DNA of 14,127 nucleotides from an uncultured Thalassolituus sp. (GCA_913054055.1 CAJXIT010000049.1:1-14127), one strand, 5' to 3'. Counted from the first letter of the stretch, positions 1-7,384 are shown. Notes: generated by a model not told the origin, from the letters alone. Translations and numbers: made by a program.

Positions 1-1
1 A

Positions 2-1189
2 AACTTAGATTTAAAAGAAACTCAGCAAGTTCAGTTGAGCACCCTAACGGATCAGTGGGAAGCTGAACAGTCCATAATTGAGACCATTAAACAAAAGCTC
101 GAAGCAGGCCAGCCTTTGAAAGACTACCAAGCGGATTTGGAGAATTTGGCCATGATTCAAGGTGAGTCTCCCATGATGCATTTAGATGTTACGGAGCAAT
201 CCGTAGCTGAAATTGTTGAGAACTGGACGGGCATACCTGTGGGCAACATGGTGTCTGATGAAATCGATGGTTTGTTAAATTTAGAACAGCGCTTGCAACA
301 AAGAGTGGTAGGTCAAGATCATGCCATGGAAAAAATTGCACAAGCCATTCGCATATCTCGTTCTGGTTTGACCGACCCAAGAAAACCCGTTGGTGTATTC
401 ATGATGGTGGGCACATCGGGTACGGGTAAAACTGAAACAGCTTTGGCATTGGCGGATTATCTGTATGGTGGTGAGCAGAACCTGATTACGATTAACATGT
501 CTGAATTCAAAGAAGAACATAAAGTATCCATGCTACTAGGCGCATCAGCAGGCTACGTTGGCTATGGTGAAGGTGGCGTATTAACCGAAGCGGTTCGAAA
601 GAACCCTTACAGTGTGGTTTTACTGGACGAAATGGAAAAAGCGCACCCAGGCATACAGGATGTGTTTTACAATTTATTTGATAAGGGCACGATAAAGGAC
701 GGTGAAGGTCAAGATATTGATTTTAAAAATACCCTTATCATCATGACCACAAATGCAGCCACTCACGCCATGTCACAATACTTTGGTAAAACAGATGTGG
801 ATGAAAATGAACTATTAGAAGCCATTCGTCCTGAGCTATTAGAAGACTTTAGACCCGCCTTTTTAGGACGCTCTACCATTGTTCCATACTTCCCGCTTAA
901 TCAAAATGTATTAAGAAAAATCATTGGAATCAATCTTAGCAAAATAGAAAAGCGCTTAATGGATCATTATAAGGCTAAATTATCTTATGGTGATGAAGTG
1001 ATGACCTATCTTTTAGAAAAGTGTACAGATCCTGATACCGGAGCCCGTAACGCCGAGAATGTGATTAATAAATCACTGTTGCCTGTGATTTCAAATGCGT
1101 GTTTGCAGGCCCTTGCCAAGGGGCATGAGATTTCATGTATTAATGTGGAACTGACGGAAGAAGAGGGATTTATTGCTGTCGTTAGTTAA
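2..1189 (+). CDS. tssH: T6SS ATPase TssH (ClpV), C-terminal part
   Basis: This is the C-terminal ~395 residues of the ClpB-like AAA+ ATPase that disassembles contracted T6SS sheath in the cytoplasm. The 5' end is outside the window: the frame is open from base 2 with ClpV-like middle-domain sequence (LSTLTDQWEAEQ), so the TTG at 35 is not a start. The second nucleotide-binding domain is complete: Walker A GTSGTGKT (about 410-433), Walker B VVLLDEMEKAH (about 614-646), sensor-1 region TLIIMTTNA (about 730-756), and the arginine-finger segment FRPAFLGR (about 850-875), followed by the small ClpB D2 C-terminal domain. ClpV family members run about 860-900 residues, so roughly half is missing. 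Family membership as ClpV rather than ClpB is supported by the adjacent tssF/tssG. It is convergent with all other genes here and ends with TAA. Confidence 0.95.
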   Translation, partial: NLDLKETQQVQLSTLTDQWEAEQSIIETIKQKLEAGQPLKDYQADLENLAMIQGESPMMHLDVTEQSVAEIVENWTGIPVGNMVSDEIDGLLNLEQRLQQRVVGQDHAMEKIAQAIRISRSGLTDPRKPVGVFMMVGTSGTGKTETALALADYLYGGEQNLITINMSEFKEEHKVSMLLGASAGYVGYGEGGVLTEAVRKNPYSVVLLDEMEKAHPGIQDVFYNLFDKGTIKDGEGQDIDFKNTLIIMTTNAATHAMSQYFGKTDVDENELLEAIRPELLEDFRPAFLGRSTIVPYFPLNQNVLRKIIGINLSKIEKRLMDHYKAKLSYGDEVMTYLLEKCTDPDTGARNAENVINKSLLPVISNACLQALAKGHEISCINVELTEEEGFIAVVS

Positions 1190-1204
1190 TTGGCTAAATC
1201 ATGT

Positions 1205-1226
1205 AAAGCTACGCCTAGGTAGCTTT
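1205..1226 (+). terminator. Hairpin downstream of tssH, likely terminator
   Basis: Perfect 8-bp stem AAAGCTAC / GTAGCTTT around a 6-base loop GCCTAG, beginning 16 bases after the tssH stop and followed by TTTCTTATAATT. The 3' T-tract is short and interrupted, so termination may be imperfect. The position between converging transcripts fits a terminator for tssH. Confidence 0.55.
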
Positions 1227-1245
1227 CTTATAATTCGTAATTGAA

Positions 1246-1277
1246 GCTACTGAGTTAAAAGTTAAAAACTCAGTGGT
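1246..1277. repeat. Inverted repeat between convergent genes
   Basis: ACTGAGTT (1249-1256) pairs with AACTCAGT (1267-1274) across a 10-base A/T loop. The stem can extend outward by three more pairs, including G-T wobbles. No T-run follows on either strand, so it is not a standard intrinsic terminator. It may fold in the 3' end of either converging transcript. The rest of 1190-1382 holds only a weak CCCTA/TAGGG pair near 1283-1303 and no gene I can support. Confidence 0.4.
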
Positions 1278-1382
1278 GTAAGCCCTAGCAAAAAATAATA
1301 GGGATCTACCAATGCTCTAACTTTAAAGATCAGAATTATCAGCTCGACAAGGTTCCTATGTATCGATGGTGCTACAAATAAC

Positions 1383-1421
1383 TTAGGCTTGCCAAATTGG
1401 TACATTCAGCAGTTTACCTAA
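1383..1421 (-). other. In-frame extension after the amber stop
   Basis: Twelve sense codons in the same frame as the upstream membrane-protein gene encode LGKLLNVPIWQA and end at TAA (1383-1385). The short amphipathic segment followed by L-N-V-P-I-W and a quick stop reads like the genuine carboxyl end of the upstream domain. Restoring one sense codon (for example CAG) at 1422-1424 would give a 322-residue protein. Confidence 0.6.
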
Positions 1422-2351
1422 CTATTCTTCTTGCTTGTTAAATGCCGCCTCTCCTCCGTGATTGAGTATGTTTATACGATCACCATTCTTCAGAATTAGA
1501 TTCAGTTCATTATTTCCAAAAATTCCATTTCCATGGCCTCCCGCAATACTAGAGATTACTTGGAGTGCGTAAACGTTTGAAAATGAGTATTGTTTATCTG
1601 ACGTAATAATTATCCTAGCTGATTGGTTGAACTCAATTTCATTTTTTATAAAAATCCACCTTAAGATGAACCCTATGAGTATGAATACTCCGTAAAAGCT
1701 TACTAATGGGCTAATAATGGAATCTAAATCTTGCCATGATAAGGTGTACTCCATAAGAGCCGGAATTAATCCAACTAAAATGAAAGCCCAGCAGAAAAGC
1801 CTTACCTCAAAACTAGCTCTGACCTTAATACCTGTATCTGTTGTTTTAAACTCTTGCATTTTAAAATTGGATGCGCCGCTTGCCATCGATTGCCAGTGTG
1901 TTATTTCGGCCACAGGGTCGTTACCTGGATGTACACGATTTGGTTTGTTATTTAAACCTGGCTGAGATGCAGATACCTCTTTATTCCTGAACTGATGCCA
2001 GATATAGATCAAGAAAATGACTATTAATACAATCACAGGGCAAAAGTGTTGCAAGTTTCTTAATAGAAATGAATTAGGCTTATTCAGATTAGGGTTTACA
2101 TAGCGGCTTATATGGGCAATTTGTTTTTCAAGATGTTCTATATGCCAGATATTATGCTTGGTAGGATATTCAATTTTTTTAAGTTCGACTAATTCATCTT
2201 TCATTCTATGGAGGCTTAAATAGTTCTTAGAATGCAATTCCTGTAAAGCAATATTACTTTGGTGTATATGTCCACCCTGTAAAACTGACTTTCCTAATGT
2301 AAATATAATAATTAGTATTATTCCAATAGGGATTAAATTTAAAGCCTTCAT
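1422..2351 (-). CDS. Four-helix membrane protein, likely amber-truncated
   Basis: A 309-residue membrane protein of unknown function, last gene of the cargo segment. Hydrophobic segments lie at about residues 4-23, 100-118, 184-205 and 215-236; a charged helical stretch fills residues 40-90. The C-terminal domain (about 237-309) has alternating strands ending in NNELNLILKNGDRINILNHGG, a pattern I associate with a PH-like tail in bacterial membrane proteins; this is from memory, not a search. The frame stops at TAG (1422-1424), but the same frame continues as LGKLLNVPIWQA and then TAA (1383-1385). That resembles the natural end of such domains, so the TAG is probably a nonsense mutation or is read through. 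The start codon lies 2 bases outside an IS3 end; the nearest Shine-Dalgarno-like sequence, AGGGG (2361-2365), is inside the IS end. Immunity-like function is only a guess from position. Confidence 0.7.
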   Translation of the reverse strand: MKALNLIPIGIILIIIFTLGKSVLQGGHIHQSNIALQELHSKNYLSLHRMKDELVELKKIEYPTKHNIWHIEHLEKQIAHISRYVNPNLNKPNSFLLRNLQHFCPVIVLIVIFLIYIWHQFRNKEVSASQPGLNNKPNRVHPGNDPVAEITHWQSMASGASNFKMQEFKTTDTGIKVRASFEVRLFCWAFILVGLIPALMEYTLSWQDLDSIISPLVSFYGVFILIGFILRWIFIKNEIEFNQSARIIITSDKQYSFSNVYALQVISSIAGGHGNGIFGNNELNLILKNGDRINILNHGGEAAFNKQEE

Positions 2352-2353
2352 AG

Positions 2354-2380
2354 TTAATCGCCCCTAGTTTTCTAGATACC
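2354..2380 (-). repeat. IS3-family terminal inverted repeat (right end)
   Basis: On the + strand this reads TTAATCGCCCCTAGTTTTC and continues to GATACC. It resembles the TGAACCGCCCCGGGTTTCC ends that I recall for the IS629/IS3411 group. The outermost base pair is changed (TT instead of TG), suggesting a dead end. The transposase remnant stops inside it, as is common for IS3-family right ends. No matching left end is visible in the window, so no target duplication can be assigned. Confidence 0.6.
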
Positions 2381-2601
2381 CAGCGTCTTCATAAAATAGT
2401 TTTCTTCAAAATCAATGGCGATAGATAATTAGTATTGCCATGGCGCCGAGTTGAATTATAGAACAGCTCAATATAATTTAATATATCAGCCTTTCCTTCT
2501 TCACGAGTACGATAAATTCTTCGATGTATACGCTCTCGCTTTAATAACCCAAAGAAACTTTCTGCATAGGAATTATCATGACAATACCCTTGTCTGCTCA
2601 T
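2372..2601 (-). pseudogene. IS3-family transposase OrfB, 3' fragment
   Basis: The translation contains the conserved IS3-family C-terminal rve-core signature SRQGYCHDNSYAESFFGLLK, whose E is the third residue of the DDE triad, then an ILNYIELFYNSTRRH segment typical of OrfB ends (compare YN..RRHS.L.. in family members). In its current frame it stops at TGA (2389-2391) after 70 residues. A one-base shift near 2413-2415 gives DFEENYFMKTLGI and a TAG at 2372-2374 within the inverted repeat, matching the usual SP..FE ending of these proteins. It therefore carries a one-base deletion as well as a large 5' truncation. Homology upstream of the ATG at 2599-2601 is not convincing. Confidence 0.8.
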
Positions 2602-2680
2602 GATACGGGTAATGATAAATGGGATAATTTCATGGTTAAAATTTCCAATATGAGAATATATAAATTCTTAAGGTAAAGAT

Positions 2681-4045
2681 TTAAAGGTATTCAAGGCTTC
2701 CTGTTGTATATTTTGCCGAGAGCTTTCCATTCTTAATATCAATAAACTCTGTGGCGCAGGTCATGCCTAGAAATTGATAGGAAATGGCAATATGCGTTTT
2801 AGTATTTGAATAATGTAAATCTTTACAGTCTCTATTTTTAAAAGGGCTCATATATGGGTTATATGATGCCAATAAGTAATTCCAGGATTCATTTAGGTTC
2901 TCATCAAGTAAGGTGATAATGTTCTTGGAGTTATTATTTAACTTATCTTTTCTTTTCAAAAGTACAAAACTTTCAGATTGACCGATTACTTTAGGCTGGA
3001 AGTATTGTTTAGATTCATAGGTTTCATCACTCTTTCGCATACTTAGCTGTTTAGCCCTATGATCCTTTCCTTGAATTGATGATATTCTGATAGGGTATAT
3101 ATCTGTACTGGGTAATTTAATTAATTTACTGAGTGATAGTTTTGTTTTATTTGCATGATTATCAATTAGATAAATCTTTTTGTTTTTTGGATTGTATTGA
3201 AACTCTGAAACAACATTGAATTCAGGCATGATTGTTTTAGCTTCATCGGAAATGCTGATTTCAGTTAACTGTAATAAGTTTGTATCAATAATAGATATTA
3301 TATTCTTGTTGATTGCTACAACATATCTATGGATAAAATCTACGGCTGTATGTGAATTAACTCTAATGCTGTAATCAAAAACTTGTTTGTCTCTGTTATC
3401 AGTGGCTTGTATGGAGGCAGTATAGTTAGTGACCTTACTAAAACCACCATCAGTCCTGTTATATTGTATGGGGTGATCTTCTTTTAATACGACTTCCCAT
3501 AAAATAGGCTGGTGCTTATAGGTGGTTAGAGTGGCAGGTTTGTATATTTTCTTAGTATCAAAAATAGAGTAGCTGTAGGTGGATAGGTTGATGACATCTT
3601 GGTGGTATTCGGTCTTTGTGAAATATATAAGGGAAACCAGTGGACAAAATATTAACCAAAAAGCAGGTTTTAGTTTTCCTTCAAAAAAGGCTTCAAATAA
3701 TGATGCTAGGTATGATTGCCTTAATTCCTTAACTTTATTTTTGGCTTTTAAATGCAATGATAAAAGTGTAATAGAAAATATTAAAACGGGTGTAAATATG
3801 ACAGCTGATAGAATGGCTATTGTGAAAATAGACAGCTTTATATATAACTCATTATCTAGCTGTATATAAAAGTCAAAATACTGAGCAGTCCTATTGCCTA
3901 GGCCTGCACTTCCGTATTTATTAACCTCAATATCGGAATTTAGCATCCAAGATATTGGCTCCAGAATTAAAGGGGGGAAAGTTACTGCAATCACAATTGC
4001 GGTAATGCCCGTAATGACAAATATTACGGCTAATTCTTTAAGCAT
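2681..4045 (-). CDS. Membrane-anchored protein with periplasmic domain, unknown
   Basis: A 454-residue protein I do not recognise. Three hydrophobic segments lie at the N-terminus (about residues 5-27, 72-94 and 129-143). The loop between the second and third is rich in Lys/Arg (KAKNKVKELR), so by the positive-inside rule it is cytoplasmic and the ~300-residue remainder should be periplasmic. That remainder is rich in short strands with polar turns (IISIIDTNLLQLTEISI, KKIYLIDNH, NIITLLDENLNESWNYLL), which suggests a beta-propeller-like or PQQ-like fold; this is inference from spacing only. No catalytic motif is apparent. It lies 120 bases after the preceding gene, with a weak Shine-Dalgarno sequence. 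The gene is very AT-rich. A periplasmic sensor or an immunity protein against a periplasm-acting T6SS toxin are both possible. Confidence 0.75.
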   Translation of the reverse strand: MLKELAVIFVITGITAIVIAVTFPPLILEPISWMLNSDIEVNKYGSAGLGNRTAQYFDFYIQLDNELYIKLSIFTIAILSAVIFTPVLIFSITLLSLHLKAKNKVKELRQSYLASLFEAFFEGKLKPAFWLIFCPLVSLIYFTKTEYHQDVINLSTYSYSIFDTKKIYKPATLTTYKHQPILWEVVLKEDHPIQYNRTDGGFSKVTNYTASIQATDNRDKQVFDYSIRVNSHTAVDFIHRYVVAINKNIISIIDTNLLQLTEISISDEAKTIMPEFNVVSEFQYNPKNKKIYLIDNHANKTKLSLSKLIKLPSTDIYPIRISSIQGKDHRAKQLSMRKSDETYESKQYFQPKVIGQSESFVLLKRKDKLNNNSKNIITLLDENLNESWNYLLASYNPYMSPFKNRDCKDLHYSNTKTHIAISYQFLGMTCATEFIDIKNGKLSAKYTTGSLEYL

Positions 4046-4108
4046 ACAAAAAATTCTTATTCTGACGTTTAATTCAGGCTAACTGACTCGTTTGGAAAAA
4101 AGTAATTA

Positions 4109-4134
4109 ATACTGTTATATTAAATATTCAGTAT
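4109..4134 (-). repeat. AT-rich hairpin between cargo genes
   Basis: ATACTG (4109-4114) and CAGTAT (4129-4134) are complementary across a 14-base AT-only loop, within the 120-base gap between the two membrane-protein genes. There is no clean T-run. It could be a weak transcription attenuator or simply AT-rich coincidence. Confidence 0.25.
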
Positions 4135-4165
4135 CTTCACAAATGCAGACGTGATTTATTCTAAA

Positions 4166-4654
4166 TTATCTGGTGGATTTTTTATATTCTCTATACTTCA
4201 TGTCAATTACTTTCTCATCAAGTACAGAGCTTTTTTCCATTCCAGATTTATACCTAATTGGTATCATATCTCCTACGAAGTATATTTCTTGGTAATTATC
4301 GATTACGAAATCGTAAGTTACCTCTACTCCATTTAGTATTGCAGTTATATTTATAGGCGACCCTTTCTCATTGCTAGATGTAGAAGGTTCAATTTTTGTT
4401 ATTTTGGCAAAGCCAGATTCGCTACTTATAGAGTGGTTGTAAATATTTTTTACACTAATTAAGAAAATTGGAATTATTATAGCTATCCCTATTAGTGCAC
4501 CGTATGGAGCAAAAAATAAACTATATGTAGCATTACCGATTTGTAATTTATCATCCCAGCTTGGAAAACCATTGTTTACAAACGAAATGAAATAGCTGCC
4601 AAATTTATAAATTAAATATGTTGATATTAGTAATAATATTTTTGAAATTAGCAT
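4166..4654 (-). CDS. Small two-helix membrane protein, DUF3592-like
   Basis: A 162-residue protein with hydrophobic segments at about residues 2-24 and 48-69 and a soluble C-terminal half. That half (GFAKITKIEP... INITAILNGVEVTYDF ... VGDMIPIRYKSGMEKSSVLDE) has the layout of DUF3592-type domains: strands, then a G-D-x-(V/I)-x-(V/I)-x-Y motif followed by a short polar stretch. This assignment is from pattern memory. The start codon is 3 bases after the vgrG stop, and the AGG that could serve as ribosome-binding site lies in the last codons of vgrG, so translation is probably coupled. Being first after vgrG, it is in the usual place for an effector, adaptor or immunity gene. Its small size and transmembrane content favour immunity or an accessory role, but no partner is identifiable. 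Confidence 0.7.
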   Translation of the reverse strand: MLISKILLLISTYLIYKFGSYFISFVNNGFPSWDDKLQIGNATYSLFFAPYGALIGIAIIIPIFLISVKNIYNHSISSESGFAKITKIEPSTSSNEKGSPINITAILNGVEVTYDFVIDNYQEIYFVGDMIPIRYKSGMEKSSVLDEKVIDMKYREYKKSTR

Positions 4655-4657
4655 GTA

Positions 4658-7252
4658 TTAACCTATAAGAGTTGTTGCAGCGTTTATTACTTTTACTGTA
4701 GCTTTATCAATCATATTTTGGCCTTTAAGGATTTGATTGTTCAATTTCTTTATATGGGTATTTCTTTCTGTGATATCGGCTGCTTTTCCGAGTTTAATTT
4801 CGCCACCCATAATGGTTTCATTTTTTAGACCAAACACGGATGAGGTTAGCATGCCTCCAAAAGTCTCTGTCTTTTGCCCTGCAATAAAAGCTGTGTCATT
4901 TGCAGTTTTAAATATGCTTTCATTTCCTGAAACTGTAGTTGTACAGTCCGGAACAGTTATTGTTTGGGTGTAGGACCCTGTTGCAACGATTGTTTCTGTA
5001 ACGTTGCCACCAACTGTTGCAGTATAATCTTGATTACCTGAAATAGTTTTAGTGATTGCTTCTGCAGCACCAGTAATATTTTCAGTGACATCTCCCGTTA
5101 TGTCTTTAGTTACATTGCCTGTAACCGTTTCAGTCACATCACCGGTTATCTCAGATGTATGTGCTCCTGTCTGAATGTGCTTCATATCCCCTTCATGATG
5201 AATATCAATCACACCTTCGTTATAGCGGGCTTCATCACCAACTGTTTTAATTGCTAATGTTGAATCACTTACCGTGCCGTTTAAGCCAGAAGTATCTTGA
5301 TCGCCACTTTCTTTGTTTAGTTGATTCTCAATATAACGACCACCAAAGTTCAAGGTAACATGCTCTCGGCATGACCCCGGCCCTGCTGCCCATGTTCTGG
5401 TAATACCCTGATCATATTTATATTGATTACCAAAGTTCTTAGTAACTAATCCAGCTTTTCGTTCTTCTGCTAAGCCAGATTGCACGGCATCATCAACATT
5501 GCCTGCGGCGGATGATTCCGCTGCATCCAGTCCTGGAATATCGTAGGACTGCGTAATATCTTGTGAGTCATCTGCATGGTTTTCTGTATATTGCTGTCCG
5601 ACATTATAAGTCGCATTCAAACCATAATTAAAATCCACCCCTTCACGCCATTGATAGCGCTCACCATAGGTGCGGTTGATATGAACATCGCCCTTGATGG
5701 TGTCCACAGGATCACCTGAGTCGGTGCCATCTTTATTTAGGTGTTTAAGTGGGTTGTTATTTATATGGTCTTTTACTTCAGTGGGATCCAAATCCGATGT
5801 CATGTGTAATGACTGGCGTGATTTAAGTGCGCCGGTGTAATACATACCGTCAGTAATTAAGGCAGCATGGTGCGGATTTTCATGGGTCACAGGGTGAATG
5901 ACGGATTGAGAGTTTTCTAACGCATTCATAATGTATGGACGATTTGGGTTGCCGCCAATGAACCCAATTTGAACTTCTGTTCCTGGTGTTAAAGGAATAT
6001 CTAAATGGTTGCTGCGCGCGGCATGGCTTGCATGGCGAATCCAGCTGGATATTTTTTCTTCTTCGCCCTTCATAAAGTCAAAGGTGACTTGGTATTTACC
6101 TACTTCATTACGCTGTGCCAATGTTTGGTCATCAGCTGCTGAATACACTCGGCCTGTGGTTGAAATCACCGAAGGGGTTTTTATTTCACGGCTAGGACGA
6201 TACTGAATATCTTTCGGAATACCTTCAAATGCGCATTCATAATAGGGCTGGCTATCTCCGTTTTGTGAACGGCTGCGATCATCTAGGTTTTGCCCGTTGT
6301 GTGTCACTTTTGTGATGAGAATTTCATGGGTATCACCATCAGGTAGCTCAACGTTTAAGATAAACCCGGGGGTGATGCAAGGCAAGCCTGACGTGCCGGT
6401 AAAAACGGTTTGGTTTGCTTGCAGCTCTTCTAATCGAATTTTTGCCAATAGATCTGCTTCATCTTTGTTGTCAGCACTTTCATCAGCCATGTTAACACTG
6501 GTTTTGTCATCACTGACTTCCCCTGCAATGCCTTGGAATAGCTCCATAGCTTGATCAGGGTTGGTTTCAGTAATAACAACGGCGTCTGGGACGGCATTAA
6601 ACTGACGACGCAAAGAGCGAATAGAGTTAAAACTGTGAGATGGATTATTGCTCTCGTCTAGTTTCACTGAAGAGACGGCCAAGGGCTCGTAATTGGTATC
6701 ATCGGCAAATACTAGGCGGCCATCTTCATCATGGTCAAAGTAGTAATAAATTCCCCAGTGTTCAGCCATGCGGCATACAAAATCAAAGTTTGATTCGCCG
6801 TACTGACAAATAAACTCTTTTACTGGGTAGGCTTGAGTCAAACTTAGGTGATGATCTAGCATTAAGTCGTTACTTAATTCATCGGTAAGAACATCTTCAA
6901 CCGTTGCATCTGTATAAATATCGTATGATTGATTTTTCCGTTGACGCCACAGGGCCGGAACTAGGGTGGCGGTGTAAAGTTTATGGGTATTTGATTGAGC
7001 AAAGACTTCTTCAACTTGGTTGAAAATGCCTTTGATAACATAGTCATCACGGCTAACCAGTTGTTCAACTTTAACTCGCACATCGTCCTGGGTTAAAGAT
7101 AAATGATCAAGTGATGCGGCAATATCCTTGGCGACTTTAAAATGGACCTTTAAGTCAAAAAACTTAGATATAGTTTCTGTTCCGGTGATCGATATGATCT
7201 CTAGCTCGGATGAGTAGGTATCCGTAGATAAACTAAATGTAGGTTGAGCCAT
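4658..7252 (-). CDS. vgrG: T6SS spike protein VgrG (TssI)
   Basis: This 864-residue protein forms the trimeric T6SS spike. Residues ~1-340 are the gp27-like part (YGESNFDFVCRMAEHWGIYYYF is the familiar VgrG core segment, about residues 150-172). Residues ~360-450 are the gp5-like OB fold, ending near TPGTEVQIGFIGGNPNRPYI. Three related blocks (GERYQWREG near 529, GNQYKYDQG near 609, GDEARYNEG near 675) precede a regular beta-helix needle at about 692-770 built of G-x-V-T-x-x-(V/I)-T units. The tail (about 800-864) is a short helical region ending NAATTLIG with no recognisable toxin domain, although the protein is about 200 residues longer than a minimal VgrG. The start has a good AAGGA six bases upstream. 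A likely promoter lies in the preceding gap. The companion PAAR-like gene is immediately upstream. Confidence 0.96.
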   Translation of the reverse strand: MAQPTFSLSTDTYSSELEIISITGTETISKFFDLKVHFKVAKDIAASLDHLSLTQDDVRVKVEQLVSRDDYVIKGIFNQVEEVFAQSNTHKLYTATLVPALWRQRKNQSYDIYTDATVEDVLTDELSNDLMLDHHLSLTQAYPVKEFICQYGESNFDFVCRMAEHWGIYYYFDHDEDGRLVFADDTNYEPLAVSSVKLDESNNPSHSFNSIRSLRRQFNAVPDAVVITETNPDQAMELFQGIAGEVSDDKTSVNMADESADNKDEADLLAKIRLEELQANQTVFTGTSGLPCITPGFILNVELPDGDTHEILITKVTHNGQNLDDRSRSQNGDSQPYYECAFEGIPKDIQYRPSREIKTPSVISTTGRVYSAADDQTLAQRNEVGKYQVTFDFMKGEEEKISSWIRHASHAARSNHLDIPLTPGTEVQIGFIGGNPNRPYIMNALENSQSVIHPVTHENPHHAALITDGMYYTGALKSRQSLHMTSDLDPTEVKDHINNNPLKHLNKDGTDSGDPVDTIKGDVHINRTYGERYQWREGVDFNYGLNATYNVGQQYTENHADDSQDITQSYDIPGLDAAESSAAGNVDDAVQSGLAEERKAGLVTKNFGNQYKYDQGITRTWAAGPGSCREHVTLNFGGRYIENQLNKESGDQDTSGLNGTVSDSTLAIKTVGDEARYNEGVIDIHHEGDMKHIQTGAHTSEITGDVTETVTGNVTKDITGDVTENITGAAEAITKTISGNQDYTATVGGNVTETIVATGSYTQTITVPDCTTTVSGNESIFKTANDTAFIAGQKTETFGGMLTSSVFGLKNETIMGGEIKLGKAADITERNTHIKKLNNQILKGQNMIDKATVKVINAATTLIG

Positions 7253-7263
7253 GATATATCCTT
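7253..7263 (-). promoter_or_regulatory. Ribosome-binding site of vgrG
   Basis: AAGGA (7259-7263) with a 6-base spacer to the ATG at 7250-7252. It supports the chosen VgrG start. Confidence 0.7.
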
Positions 7264-7300
7264 ATTCAATCTCGACACGATCTAGCAGCCTTACCAGATT

Positions 7301-7325
7301 AACAGATGATTATATGTATTCTGTT
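7301..7325. repeat. Dyad over the vgrG -10 box, possible operator
   Basis: AACAGA (7301-7306) and TCTGTT (7320-7325) form an exact 6-base inverted repeat with a 13-base spacer. The candidate TATAAT box (7309-7314) sits inside it. The geometry would suit a dimeric repressor, but arms this short can occur by chance. Confidence 0.3.
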
Positions 7326-7338
7326 GATGGCGTGTCTA
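7309..7338 (-). promoter_or_regulatory. Candidate sigma70 promoter for vgrG and cargo
   Basis: On the - strand, TAGACA (7333-7338, 5 of 6 to the -35 consensus) is followed after 18 bases by a perfect TATAAT (7309-7314). Transcription would begin near 7302, leaving about 50 bases of leader before the vgrG ATG. It lies in the only sizeable gap (132 bases) between the PAAR-like gene and vgrG, so spike and cargo could be expressed independently of the tssF-tssG operon. Confidence 0.5.
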
Positions 7339-7384
7339 TTTGTAAAAAATTTAAAGTCAGCTTTTGTGATGCAGATTTTTACAA

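Larger units (their letters stand above)
2354..2607 (-). mobile_element. Remnant of an IS3-family insertion sequence
   Basis: About 250 bases of the right end survive: the last ~75 codons of a transposase OrfB plus a terminal inverted repeat. The left end, orfA and the rest of orfB, including the first catalytic Asp residues, are absent; the upstream side runs into 2608-2680, which has no recognisable transposase sequence, and then the stop of the 454-residue membrane protein. The element cannot move by itself. It probably marks an old insertion followed by deletion in the cargo region. Confidence 0.75.

Noticed and set aside
35..37. TTG as a start of the tssH gene
   Set aside because: The frame is open upstream to the window edge with ClpV-like sequence, and the first ATPase domain is missing, so the gene is cut by the window and does not start here.
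1281..1303. CCCTA...TAGGG hairpin as a terminator for the - strand genes
   Set aside because: Only five pairs with an 11-base loop and no following T-run on the - strand.
3579..3869. Open frames on the + strand inside the cargo and vgrG genes (for example 3579-3869, 4151-4336, 6297-6554)
   Set aside because: They lie antisense to well-supported genes, have no recognisable domains or ribosome-binding sites, and read like shadows of the - strand coding sequence.
4800..4870. Possible toxin domain at the VgrG C-terminus
   Set aside because: The tail after the beta-helix is short, without catalytic motifs, and ends in an ordinary small-residue helix.
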